Origin: Nageia nagi
Taxonomy: Eukaryota; Pinophyta
DNA: 64,000 nucleotides
Direction: 5' to 3'
Assembly (NCBI GenBank): GCA_050084985.1
Contig: JBITNC010000001.1
Span: forward strand, 91,140,001-91,204,000
Part shown: piece by piece, positions 23,401 through 35,400 of the stretch
Layout: each line of letters begins with the position of its first letter
Position numbering within the stretch: position 1 is the first letter of the stretch
Notes under the pieces: model-generated
The model's database searches: none
What the model was told of the DNA's origin: nothing
What the model saw: only the letters and a program-made list of their open reading frames with translations
Program-made: the position numbers and the translations under genes

Positions 23401-26400
23401 ACATTAATTAATACCTTTTTTCTTGTCCCAAAATTATTCTAAATACATAACCAACTCCCTAAACACTTATACTAACAATAAAACTTTTCAAAACACACTA
23501 ACCCACCACGTAGAAGCCCACAAACAACAACAAAATATAAATTTTAAATATTTAAAAGGTTGGAAATATTTTGGGACATTACAATTTGTATGTTCAAACT
23601 TTAGTGGAACAATTCAATTTGAACAAAGGGAACAACATGATTTCTAATTGACTGATCAGAGATGATGCATTATTTTTCATCAAGAACAACTTTGTAGTTC
23701 TTCTCGACAAGCTATCCTACACAACCAATTGTGCTTCAATTTAGATGTGCAATATGTATGTTGAGTTTTCTTCTTATTGTCTCTTGTGCCCACCACATGC
23801 AAAGTTCCTTTTCCCATAGTCGATAGGTCTTTATCATTAGAAATGCTTATTGTCAGTCATATGATATGAAGTTGTGAACAACTAGAATCCAAATACCAAC
23901 ATTCTTTTGAGGAATTTTAGCCAAATTACAAGGCAAATATATTTTTATCACCTTCATTTCTGTACTCTGCCGTCCTTTAGCCTTCATTCTACATTATCTT
24001 TCATGGCACCCATATTTTTGCAATAACAACATTGATGATTCCTTTTGTTAAAGAATCTTCCTATTCCACATCCAACAAATCCTCCCATTCCTCTTGAAAA
24101 AGCCTGGTTTTCAGATGCTTTTCTCAATCCTTTGGGCAATTGATATTCAACCATTCTTTCTTACTTTGGCAATTTATGCAAATGCTTTCTTCTCATGGTA
24201 TACCCTTCACTCTTTCTTCATGGGAAAGGGGAAAGTAGAGATCCAACCAATTTTTTTTTTTTTTGATAATATTAGCAGTGGTTTTTAAAGGGAACCGATA
24301 ACCCTGATAACATCATGCCTTCCTAGTAACATATAAAACTTCCCAAGGCGAACACTATACTATGCCCTTACGGACCAAAACAAGCATAAAAACATACGTA
24401 ACAATTAAACGTCAAACTTTTCACACACATATTGCTGGAGCTTATCTACCTATGCAATAATACTATTCCAACTTGCCAACAAAGCTCCACGTAGTGCTCC
24501 AATCTCCTTCAGCAAGACACCCCTACTCGCACGAACCTTCTTCAAAGAGCTCTGGCTAGCAATCGGGGAGTCAGGGTAGTGGCTTCCTAAGAGTCCTCTG
24601 ACTCCTCTTTCAACACGACTTTGCCTTTACGTAGCGAGCTATGCCTCCCTCCGTCAACCTCTTTCATTACCTTGCGCTTGCAGTTTCCACTTGGCATTCC
24701 AAACTCGACTCCGCTCTTCTCCTCCTTCACAATTGGCTTAATATCGTTAGGGTCCCCCAACCACCCTTGCTTCTTAGCCATAACGCAAACTTGGTTCTTC
24801 CTTTTTGGAAATCTTTTGCATCCTTTTCCAATTCCTTGAATAAGAAATATGGAACATTGACCCTCTTCTTCCATCGCATATGATTCAAAATGTTGAGGTT
24901 GTACCCTCTTACCCAAGTCATTTGGGTATCCAATGTTATGTAATTCATGATGGTGCTTGCAACTTTTGGCCACAGTTGAGGTAGGCCCTCCTTTAGGATA
25001 TACTTCCCGTCCCACCCTATCTTCCCTGTTGATGTAAAGAAATCCAACTTAGTTTGTTTTGGGTGCTTGTTCCTTTGAATTTTCAAACCTTCATCCGCTA
25101 GACCTGATATCTCAGTTAGAACCGTCGATGAAATTTCGAACATAAAGGAGCCAATAGACACACAACTCTCCACCCAGCTATTCACCATCTGATGACAAAC
25201 AGTGACATCATAGCCTTTAAACAATTCCAGGAAGCTCCAATAACCAACGTTTCTCAACACTTCCTGGACATCATCATTGACCAGGAGGTTTGATGGTTTT
25301 GGGCGTAAATCTTTGTGCCCCCCATCAGAACCGCCTACTTTGCCTTCTGCCATTATCATCAAAGCCTTTTGCATATGCTCTCTAACCATCTCCTCAGCTA
25401 ATGGAGACAACCCAAACCATCCCATCATTCTTAAATCCTAGAGCCATGCTCTCCACCCTTTAGACATCCAATCTCTACGTAGGCATGCATCATAAACCGG
25501 ATCTGCTTCCAGCACATTTCTCTCATTCATGTGAGCCATCTTGGGACATGATTTCCCAAATACGCTCCAAACTACGTCGGTTTTGCACATTAAGTGAGGT
25601 GACTTGACACCTTTGCTCGTGTTCTCCTACCACCTCCATTCGCATCGCATCCCGATAGTGATAATTCCCATCCATCGCTCGTTGATTTTCAAAATATTAA
25701 AACACCACTGTCTAAGGGCCCAATTACAACAAAGCATAAATCTCTAGAGCTTAACCATTGTTCTATAGGTTTTGAACTTCAAGGGGTAGAGACCTTTTCC
25801 AGACCTGCTCCTTTTTACTATGAACTCCTACATTAGCCAAACCATTTGCAAGTTGGTTGGCCTCTCCATAGATATGAGACATTGAAACAACATTCATGTC
25901 CTTCACAATCCTTCTGATATCTTCAATGAAAATTTCAATAGTCCAACTTGGCCTGTACACTCCGTTCAATAGCTCAATAATATTTTTGGAGTCCCCTTCA
26001 ATCATTAAAGGGAAGAGATCCCGCTCACAGGCTAGCAAAACACCTTGATGAATTGCCTGAGCCTTAGCAAAATGGCTTAATTGATGACCAATTGGCTCTG
26101 AATAAGCTACTAAAACTTCCCCATCAACATCCTTGACTACTCCTCCAATTCCAACCCTTCTCGGGCTTCCCTTGGAAGCCCCATCAAAATTAAGTTTGAA
26201 AACCCCTTCAGGGGGTGGTTCCCAAGAGCACTGACTCCTTAGATTATTAAGTCCTCTTCTTGAGACTCCCAGTCCTATTTGAAATGGATTACATTGAAAT
26301 TGTCCATGATTAAACATACAATCCTATTCCATACCTCTAAACAACTCGACTTCTTTTCCTTGAAGATTCATGCATTTCTTTCCTTCCATAATTCCCAGAA

Positions 26401-29400
26401 CACATGCGGAAGGCTAAGTCTCCACAACTCCTTTAATCTCTTACTTTTCAAGGGGGATTCCCATTGTAAGCAGAGATCAGAAATCGTCCTGGGTAGAACC
26501 CATACACAATGACAGGATTTAAACAATTTGGTCCATATTTTTGCAAAAGAGCATTGCAAAAAAAGATAGTTCGAGGCTTCCTCATCCCTTTCACATAAAG
26601 GACATCTACTTGGAAGGGCAAAACCTCTTTTTCTCAAATTGTTCAAAGTGAGGATCCTATTATGCATAACAAGCCAACAAAACATATTGACTTTAGGAAT
26701 GAGATGTTTGTTCCATACCTTCTTAGCCCAATCCCAAACACTTCCTTTTGGTCTAAGAGATTCATACCCCGATTTAACTGAATACTCCCCACTTTTCTCA
26801 TTTGGCCACACAAATTCATCTAACTCCTTCCAAGCTGCCAAAGGATAAGCCTTCATAAGAAGAACAAATTGTTCCAAATTTCTTTGAAGCTCCCTTGGAA
26901 CTTCACAGTCCATAATTTTCCACCCTTTCCTACCTTCTATTCTCTCAAAGTAGTCCCCTAACATGCTGCCAAAATGTCGTTCAATAAATATTCTGAGGCC
27001 AGCAAACTGAGTTCTTAGACAAAGAGGTGTCTCTATCAGCCAAGGATCTTCCCAAAAACGCACTTTGCCACCATTTCCTATTTTCCATTTTCTAGTGTTC
27101 CTCTGCCAATCTCTTGTGGTTTGAACCTTGTTCCAAAAATAAGACCTTGAAGAAGTCCTGTTTTCTTCAAGGAAGGAAGACTCTTTCAAGATCTTAACCC
27201 AAGGAACATCCTCTTCTTGAGGTAGTTTCCACCCCAGTTTTCCAATAAGAGCTTGGTTCATCAGATTTAATTTTCTAAGGCCCAAGCCTCCTCCTCCTTT
27301 TGACATGCAGCATTTGTCCCATGCCACAAGGGCAATTCTCTTCCTCTCCTCAACCCCTCCCCATAGAAAGGTTTTTTAAATTTGTTCAATCTTTCTACTA
27401 ACCGCTCCTGGGATTTGAGACCCAACCAATTTATCAAACTTGTATGGAGACAAATTTTGCTCTCTTCTATTGGTTTGAAAACACCATTCCACCTTGCTGT
27501 CAATGTCCTCAACAACTTAACAACAATTTCATTTTCTAGTTTTTTGCCAAGAGTGGGCTTTTGATTTATAATATCATTTACTCTCACACCACATTCTCAA
27601 TATTCCTTCACCTTCAAGTTTTCATATTCTTTTCTTAATGTTTTCAACTTCACCGTCTTTACTTGTCTACTTGATATGAAGTCTTTGAAATGTCCCAAGC
27701 CCCAGTGGCTGTGGGCTCTTTAGATTCCTGGTATAATGCTTGTATCAACTGCTGATTGAATATGATAAAGAGCTGATGAATATTAATTCTTGAATTCCTT
27801 TTTATTCACTCTTCTGTATATCAACAAATATAAATCTGCTTTTGAAACAAAGTTCTCACCATTGAACTCTGGAAGCTATTAGAAAATGAATGATGCTTTT
27901 TTTCAAAAGCTTACTGGAATTCTTGACTTCTCTACGAAATGTTTTAAAGAATATGCTAATTTGCTTTCCTAACAATATGCTTCCATTGATTTCTGGAATT
28001 GTGAGCCATGGCAGGAGCTACAACAATGAATGAAGTGTTTTTTCAAAAGCTTACTGGAATTCTCCTTTGCCAAATAAAATCAAGATCCCGGCTCTTCACA
28101 TCTCATATCAGCTTTGTAATTCATCAACATTTAGGATCCAATCTTCATGATTCAAACTTTGATACTGCTATGTGAGATTCGTGAGGACAAAATCAAAGGT
28201 TAACACAACATAAAAGTGTATACATTCAGAATATTACAAGATTTAATCCTCACAATAATAGCAGAAATCAATGAGGGATATGAGACTCTCAATTGTGTGC
28301 TGTACTAATCAATTACTTTCATATTACATATTATACGCAAACAGTTTCATTTATATAGAATTAGATGTCACGATATGGTGACTTTGTATCTCCTAAAAGA
28401 ATTAACTCTTGGCTTTTCATATTCTTTATTTTGCATACTTAACATTTGCGATCTGAACTGCTACCGATGGTTCCGTTCTGTAAGTAGAGGTTCTGCCTGT
28501 GGAGTGGTGGTTCTGTTCTTGGACCAACAGTTTTGTTCCCAGCACTTGAACTCTTTAAATCCTTGCCAACATCTTCTCATTCCAACATTCATTGCAAACA
28601 TCTGCATCAATTTCCATTGTAGTTCTGGCATCATAACAATGTTTATAATATATCATGGATTCAGAAGAAAAAACAACATAATGTCAACTTGTCAGCAATT
28701 TCTTAACACATACTTATGGAATAATGCCCTGTTCCATCATTATGAAACCTTGGATTACATATCAAAGCCTATGTGCCAAATCCTACTATATTCCAAAGAA
28801 ATGGAACTTTGTGTTCAGGCCATTTATTCTTATAGAAACCAATGTTAACAAAACAATAATAACTTAACCGGTGTCAATTTTATAATAAACCAAGTGTACA
28901 AACATATCACTTATCATTATCCATTGTGTCAATTCGACATGGATGCATTTTGAAGGGACAATGCACAGTTTGATGAAGTCACAGTCATTTTCCTGAAAAT
29001 GACCTCGCTGATGCCATGAGCTCGAGGTCAATTCTTTCCTTTTAACAGTAGGAAGACAAGATAAGACATATAGAAGAAAGTCTTTGTTCTTTTCACCTCT
29101 TCATTTTGACAAGCTGACAGAGTGGGATTAGTCCATTAAACTTTTAGTTTTTCTTCATGAAACACTTTTACTATTCGGGGAATAGTGATTTTCTTCTGAT
29201 TAATGTTACTAAGCAGTTTTGCCCAATAGTTTATGGACCAATATGAACTACCAAGGCTGATATCGTAACTTGAATCATTGATTTGTACGATGTAAACAAA
29301 ATTTCATTACCTAATTTTACAGGGATGCCTGTTGCAAAATATTTTAATAACCTATCTCCATTCATTGTAGAGAATGAATAACATTTGGTTGAAGTAACCC

Positions 29401-32400
29401 GTTTATCAATTATTTCTTGTTTGCAGAATTTCAGATTTGACCCTATATCAAGAAAAGCTGTGTATTTCTTGATATCCTTATGCCCATCTTTCACAATTTT
29501 AACAGGAATCAAAACTGATGATTTTATTGTTACCATCTTTTTCATTAGCAATCGATAAGTCTTTGATGCTTTTGGAAACGTCAAAAATTCTTTTTTTGGA
29601 ATAAGTATTTGACAGCTGTAGGGGCTTTTGTTGGGCATGAATGAGCATAATTACTTTTTTTTTAAAAGCAAAGCAACAAACTTCGTTAGAATTCCTCTTG
29701 GCTGGCACTCTTTCTTTGTCTGAAATATTTGAACTTAAACGGCTTAAATCTTCTTCCCTTTATTTTAGCAAATTCATAATTTTTTTTGCAAAATTTTTAT
29801 TTATAACAATCATATTAATGAGCCTCTTCTACGTTACTACAAGCAGAAGAAGATATTTTGGGATGTTTATTCTTAACCCTGGTTTGTAAGCAGAGCTTTC
29901 TAATTTCAGTCTTGGCCATTTCTATTAAATCTACTAAATATAGCATATTAATATCTATTCCTTTCTGAGCTATTTTATTATACACAACCTGGCCAATTCC
30001 TTTAGGTAATGCAGCCAAAAATTGTTACCTTAATAAATTCATTCCTATGCAGATTTAGCTCATAAACTTCGTTTAATAATCTCCAACAAATTCTTCAAAC
30101 TGATCTAGTTCCCAAAGCTTCATATGAGCAAGAAGCAATTGATCTGCTTTTTTCTTATTGGATTGATTTCGTTTATCCTAATTTGGCTATTAATAACTGC
30201 GAATGGCTCCCTCCTTTGTTCAACTACATAATTTGAGGCATTTCATGATGTGTTTATAACAATGCAGGACGGGAGTAGTGGTTCAATATGTGAATATTTT
30301 GATGCATAAACTTGTTTGAAGAAATACGACATGGCCATATGTTGTTGCTTGTAAATATAGAGATGTCATACTTTTAGGCTTGTTTTTATAATAATGTTGC
30401 ATGGTGTTGCTTTGTTTTCTTTCGAATTGTGTTATTAAACTTCTACATGCTATTAGAGCTTTGGGTAACAATGGCAATAGTGCTAAACTTTGCAACAAGG
30501 GTGATATGTCATGCCAAATTTCTATACATTCCTTAATACTTTTGGGATGGAGCAGTGTTACAACCTCAATTAAATAGCAACACTAAGTTGCTATTTGCTT
30601 CTCCATGATAAAAACCTTGAATTGAGGCTAAAACCAATACCTAGAAGTGGATCACTTACAATCGTGCATGTTTAAAAAACCCTTGACGACAGAAGATCTC
30701 TTTGCTGACGTATTCTAAACCATACTGCTTTCCATGCGACTTTCAACACTCACATTATAGCTCTTTAGTGCCTGTTTGGGTTTTACTTGTGAATCTGACT
30801 TTACTTAGTCTTTCAACTTGTTAGTAGTCTAGAGTGCCATTTATAGGTTTTCTTCTGTATCTGGTAAATTTGTATATATTTCCCATGAGGGTAGGTTGTA
30901 ACTTACGACTTTGCATTTTGAACTTATTTAGGACCATATACATTTGGCCTAATAAATAAATATTTTGCTTGGATTTCCTTAACTTTCAGTCCAAAACAAT
31001 AATGGAATAGTTTGGGGTCTGAAATGAAGCAATTAGTAGAAGGAATCTTGGAGCAATAGGGTCATAATGAAATTACTATCAATAATAAATAATATCAGAA
31101 TATTTCAAGAAATATATTAGAGCCATTTTGAGGGGGGAAGATATCCTATATGCCACTTCGAGAGGGCAGATCTTGAGATACTTGTTAGTAGAAGACAAAG
31201 ATATATTTGATGATATTCTATCCATATGGATCTAACCTTTTCTCTTGTTTATACTCTATTCTAGCGGAAGGACACATTCCTAGTTTCATTAATTGTAATG
31301 ACCTATAATTAGTTATAATATGGCTTTATAAGGTTCACAACAGTATGCCAGATATGTTGATTCAAATAATTTATTATATATCAAGTATTTTCATTATCCG
31401 TATTTGGGTGTAGAGTTGCAATTTTAATCTGTGTAAGTCTAGACTATTCTTCTAGATGTTTCTTAGCTTTTTGCTTTTGTTAGATTGACATAATAAATGG
31501 ATTATTGGCTGCCCTAACTACATTTGGTTATATATAGTAGCAAATGTTTATTTGTGGAGTGTCAGTATTTAGTGGTTGCCACATGATGATATTTCTCTAA
31601 TGTAATATTTGAATTTCTCTTTCCTTGGCAATAACTTTATGCTTGTTCTATTTTGTTGAATGTTTGAGATACTTGCTATTGTCGTTCTCTTGGTAAAGAA
31701 GTGTAATTGCTAGTATTATGAATACGATGCTGTTGGCAAGTGGGAGAATCATTTTGCTAATCTACTGATTCTTTTTAAGGAAATATGGCCATGCACCTTA
31801 TAATACATGATTTTTTTTGGTGTTCTAGATAGTCATATAATTTGAATGTTGATATTTTGTAGTTTTGTTTAAAGTTCATCGTAAGAAATACAAGCAGTAT
31901 TAATGGTGATATGGTTTTTGGAAGCTGACACTTTGAACTATCACATTTGTTGGCAATTTTCACAACTTGGTTTGGAATTCGTTTTTTCAGGGGAGCCTGA
32001 TTTGGGTAATACTAGTGTGCCATTTTGGAAAATGTTTGTAATAAGAATTCCAAAATATGATGCCATTTTTTTGATCTGGATTTATGTAGGCAGATCTCTT
32101 CTGATAATTATCAATTCATTTGTGGCAATACTAGATTTAATTTAAAAGAGAGAATCCTTCTTTCAAGCATTGATTTCCTATTCTGCTTGTTAGAAACTAC
32201 ATCTCTTGTTAAGGGAGATGAAGCTAGAATTGGATGATGGTGATATGAATTGAAGTAATTTTGTTATGAGGGTGATGTGTATTTCTGGAAATAAGTTGAA
32301 TAATTATTTTTATCTAGACATGACGAGAAACTAGAAGATGAAACATCCTTAAAAAAATGAGCATAAGCTTCATGGAGATGAAGGAAGTAATCAAAATCCT

Positions 32401-35400
32401 ATTATTGAATCTAGAATTGCATACAAAAAATGGTAGATAAGGAACAGAGGAAAATCTTAATGCTCTTATCCAAAGACTTTTCAACTTTGCATGTGCAAAG
32501 ATGTAAGATGATTGCAATTGCAATTTCAAAATCTGTTCTTTGCCTAATCTATCGTAATGAGTGGAGCGCAACCTTTGTTATTAGTTGTTATCCTTCAAAC
32601 AATTCATCTTGAATCAATGTTCTAGATGTAATAGTATTTACCAAGGTTCCATAGGGCCTTGAGAATGGGGGAGCAGGGGGAACGCGTTCCCAAGAAAGGG
32701 AACGACGGATATCAACTTAGGCAACACCCCGAAAATGGTAGGGGGGAACGGGTAGTATAATACTAGTAAAAAATCTCGGAATTTTTAGATTTTTTTAAAT
32801 TTCATTGTTTTTAGTTCGTTATTATTATCAATTCAATCATGTATACAACTCCAGAAACTTAAATTAGAAATCAAGTATGAATCATAATATCAAAATGAGC
32901 GGCCCATAATCAATGATCGTAATGCCATAATGTTATTAAGTCTGAATCAGTCTAGTAAATAATGATGGATCTGAAATCTCAAATCAGAAATACTCAAATG
33001 ACTAATACAATAGTACTGAAATCATAGTAGCAAAATGCCAAAATCATAACTATCAAACTATGGCTCTAAGGGCTTCTCTGCTGCTAATATATCCTAATTG
33101 TAATCAATATCATCCTTCTCCTCAACAAAGCTATTTGATGAGCTGCCCTTATTATCCAACTGGAGACTCTCCAATGGCAATCTTGGTCCACCTCACTGTT
33201 GTGTTCTCCTCCTCACTGCTGTCTTTTTCCTCCTCACTATTGTCTTTTTCTTCTCAAGGCTGCACACAAACAAATGGTTATGTTTTTCAATTTGGAATGT
33301 TTTATGGTTATGTTTTTAGGGTTTGGGGGGGTGGGAACATTAGTTGGTTCCACCCCCTTTTTTAAAAGAAAAAATGGGTAATTTTTAAGCTATGAACTTT
33401 TTTTGGTTGGGCTCCCATCTCTAGCTGGGAATGCCTGGCTGGTCCCAGGAGCAGTCTAGGAGCGGCCAACTGCTCCCTGGCTGCTCCTTGAAACGACTGG
33501 GCATTTCTGAGGTATTCTCATATCCTTAACATTTGGGAATGGGCCCCTCATAGGCAAGGAATTGTTTGAGAACATCTCCCTGCCATTCTTCAAAAAGGGA
33601 ATGACAAGGAAAGGTTCTCAAGTCTGTTCCCACATCCCCGAATGTGGGGAACACCAAGAACAACCCTCCCAAAAAAGGGAACGTGCTCCCTTGTAACCTT
33701 GGCATTAACACAATGGTAATTTATGGTCACAATGGGAAATAGACCGTGTTCTTTTGAAAGAACATTACAATTGATTATAGTGTGACAATCATGACTCAGA
33801 CTGCTATTTGAAAGTGTGTCATGGTAGTTTTCAAGGTCTTGGAAGTGCCATCAACTTTAAAGTCAGTATATTTGAAAGTAATATTTATGACAATAGGAAA
33901 AAGATACATCATAGTTTGAAGGCTTGAATCTCAAAACTATTATATTTGCACAGGGTTATAATTACAAGTTCCATATTATATTATGAATAATATTTTTATC
34001 CTTGTAATGAATTCCATCAAAACATCACATTTTGCTTTATGAAGACTTGAATCTTTTATCTATAGGATTTGGATAGTCTTGCAGGTGACAAGATCGTAAT
34101 TAATCATAACTAATTTTACGTAAAGTGGTGTTTGGAGTATGGTAGGTTGAATCTTCAGGTCATGTCATCCCTCATGAAGACAATCGTAGAATTTGCTAGG
34201 GCAAAATACAATGTGGGTAATTTAGGATTCTTTGTGTAGATATATAAAATTGGATTTGCTAGATAAATAACATTAATAAATGATCCAAAATATCTAATTT
34301 TTCCGAATGCATATAATGGATATGATAAACAATATCTAGGGCATAAACCATAAACAAATGATAAACCTATATATTGGATCAAACCTACAAGAAGTATGAA
34401 ATGAATAACAAAACGAATGAACTCTCCTGTACTGTGTACCTGGCTTGTAGAACAGAAGGTGGATCTGTACTGAGAAGGATCATCAACAGCTAATGGTGAA
34501 GTCTGGATCCCCAATTCACCCAGGAATGGGCTGTTGACGGTCTTTCCTATCCAAAACAGGCCGTCAGTGGTCCTCTTTTTATGGTTCTGCCACACACAAG
34601 TTCATAGATCCACCACCTGCAGGGATGTTCGAAAATATGTTCGCAAGATCGCAAAGTGCATAAGAAAGCTCAGGTAAACCAATCTCATCAAGTTTGATAG
34701 GTGGCATTGATAAACACCATAAAGCTGTTTGTCTACACTATCAAGTCCTGAGAAGGTTTGATAGTAGACTAGTTTACATGTTGGGGTAGAGATCATGTGG
34801 AATGAGTACCCTCTTACCTAAGTTGATTTTAGCCATCTCACATGCATTCAAGTTAAGGGTACCTGTATTTACAGGTAAGCTTTTCCAGGTAGAGATTCAC
34901 CTTTCTAGCCTCAAGTATTCAGTACTGGAAAAGGTCATTATCTGAGTAACAACAAATGTCATTATGATGTTGAGCTTTGATTATGATATCTTGTTGAAGA
35001 GGTTAATGAGGTTACTATGATAATATCTCCTTGTTCTAATAATAAGTAACTTGTGATTGTGTTGAGGCAGCTTGCAGTGAGTGGAAGAGTTGTCTGTTTA
35101 AAAAACAAATCATTGACTAGTAATTTTACTTATTTTCTTTGACAAGTTTCCTTTGCAGGAGACTTGTAATGGTGAAAGGGTTTACCTTTCATGAGTTCTA
35201 ACTTGCAGCTGAAGGATAAGATCCTCAATAAGATACATGCAGGGACAACTGGTTGCACAATATTTCCTAGTATTTACTATCATGTAAATTTTTTTTTGGA
35301 AATGATTAAAGAAACTGTTGCAAAGATACGAGTTTGAATAATATTTGATTTGTTAGAGGCATAAAAATGGTATATTTAAATAAAATAATTTTCTACGAGC

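Larger units (their letters stand above)
24251..27380 (-). mobile_element. 5'-truncated LINE inserted in copia D gag
   Basis: Minus strand. A 3' A tail of 14 bases appears as T14 at 24251-24264. Upstream lie the ORF2 C-terminal half with zf-RVT, an RNase H domain and an additional reading frame. The 5' end falls at about 27375-27385, where the copia Gag frame (ERLVERLNKF) passes into LINE sequence (TFLWGGVEERKRIALVAWD). Endonuclease and the RT active site are missing, consistent with 5' truncation during target-primed insertion. I found no clear target duplication. Confidence 0.8.
21000..28165 (-). mobile_element. Decayed Ty1-copia element D, broken by later insertions
   Basis: Minus-strand copia pieces lie in the correct order over about 7 kb: gag (28060-27380), zinc knuckle and protease (24100-23700), pre-integrase and integrase (22550-22200), and RT (21480-21005). 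A LINE (24251 to about 27380) splits gag, and a roughly 1.04 kb segment (22600-23639) splits the region between protease and integrase. A degenerate primer-site-like CTTTGATAC...TGTGAGATT near 28150-28165 suggests the 5' LTR lay to the right, but its ends were not resolved. The Gag sequence differs in type from elements A, B and C, so this is another copia lineage. Confidence 0.75.

Noticed and set aside
28375-28848. 157-codon + strand open frame in intron 4
   Set aside because: Composition is rich in Cys, Phe, Leu and His as expected of AT-rich non-coding DNA; no motif and no supporting splice context.
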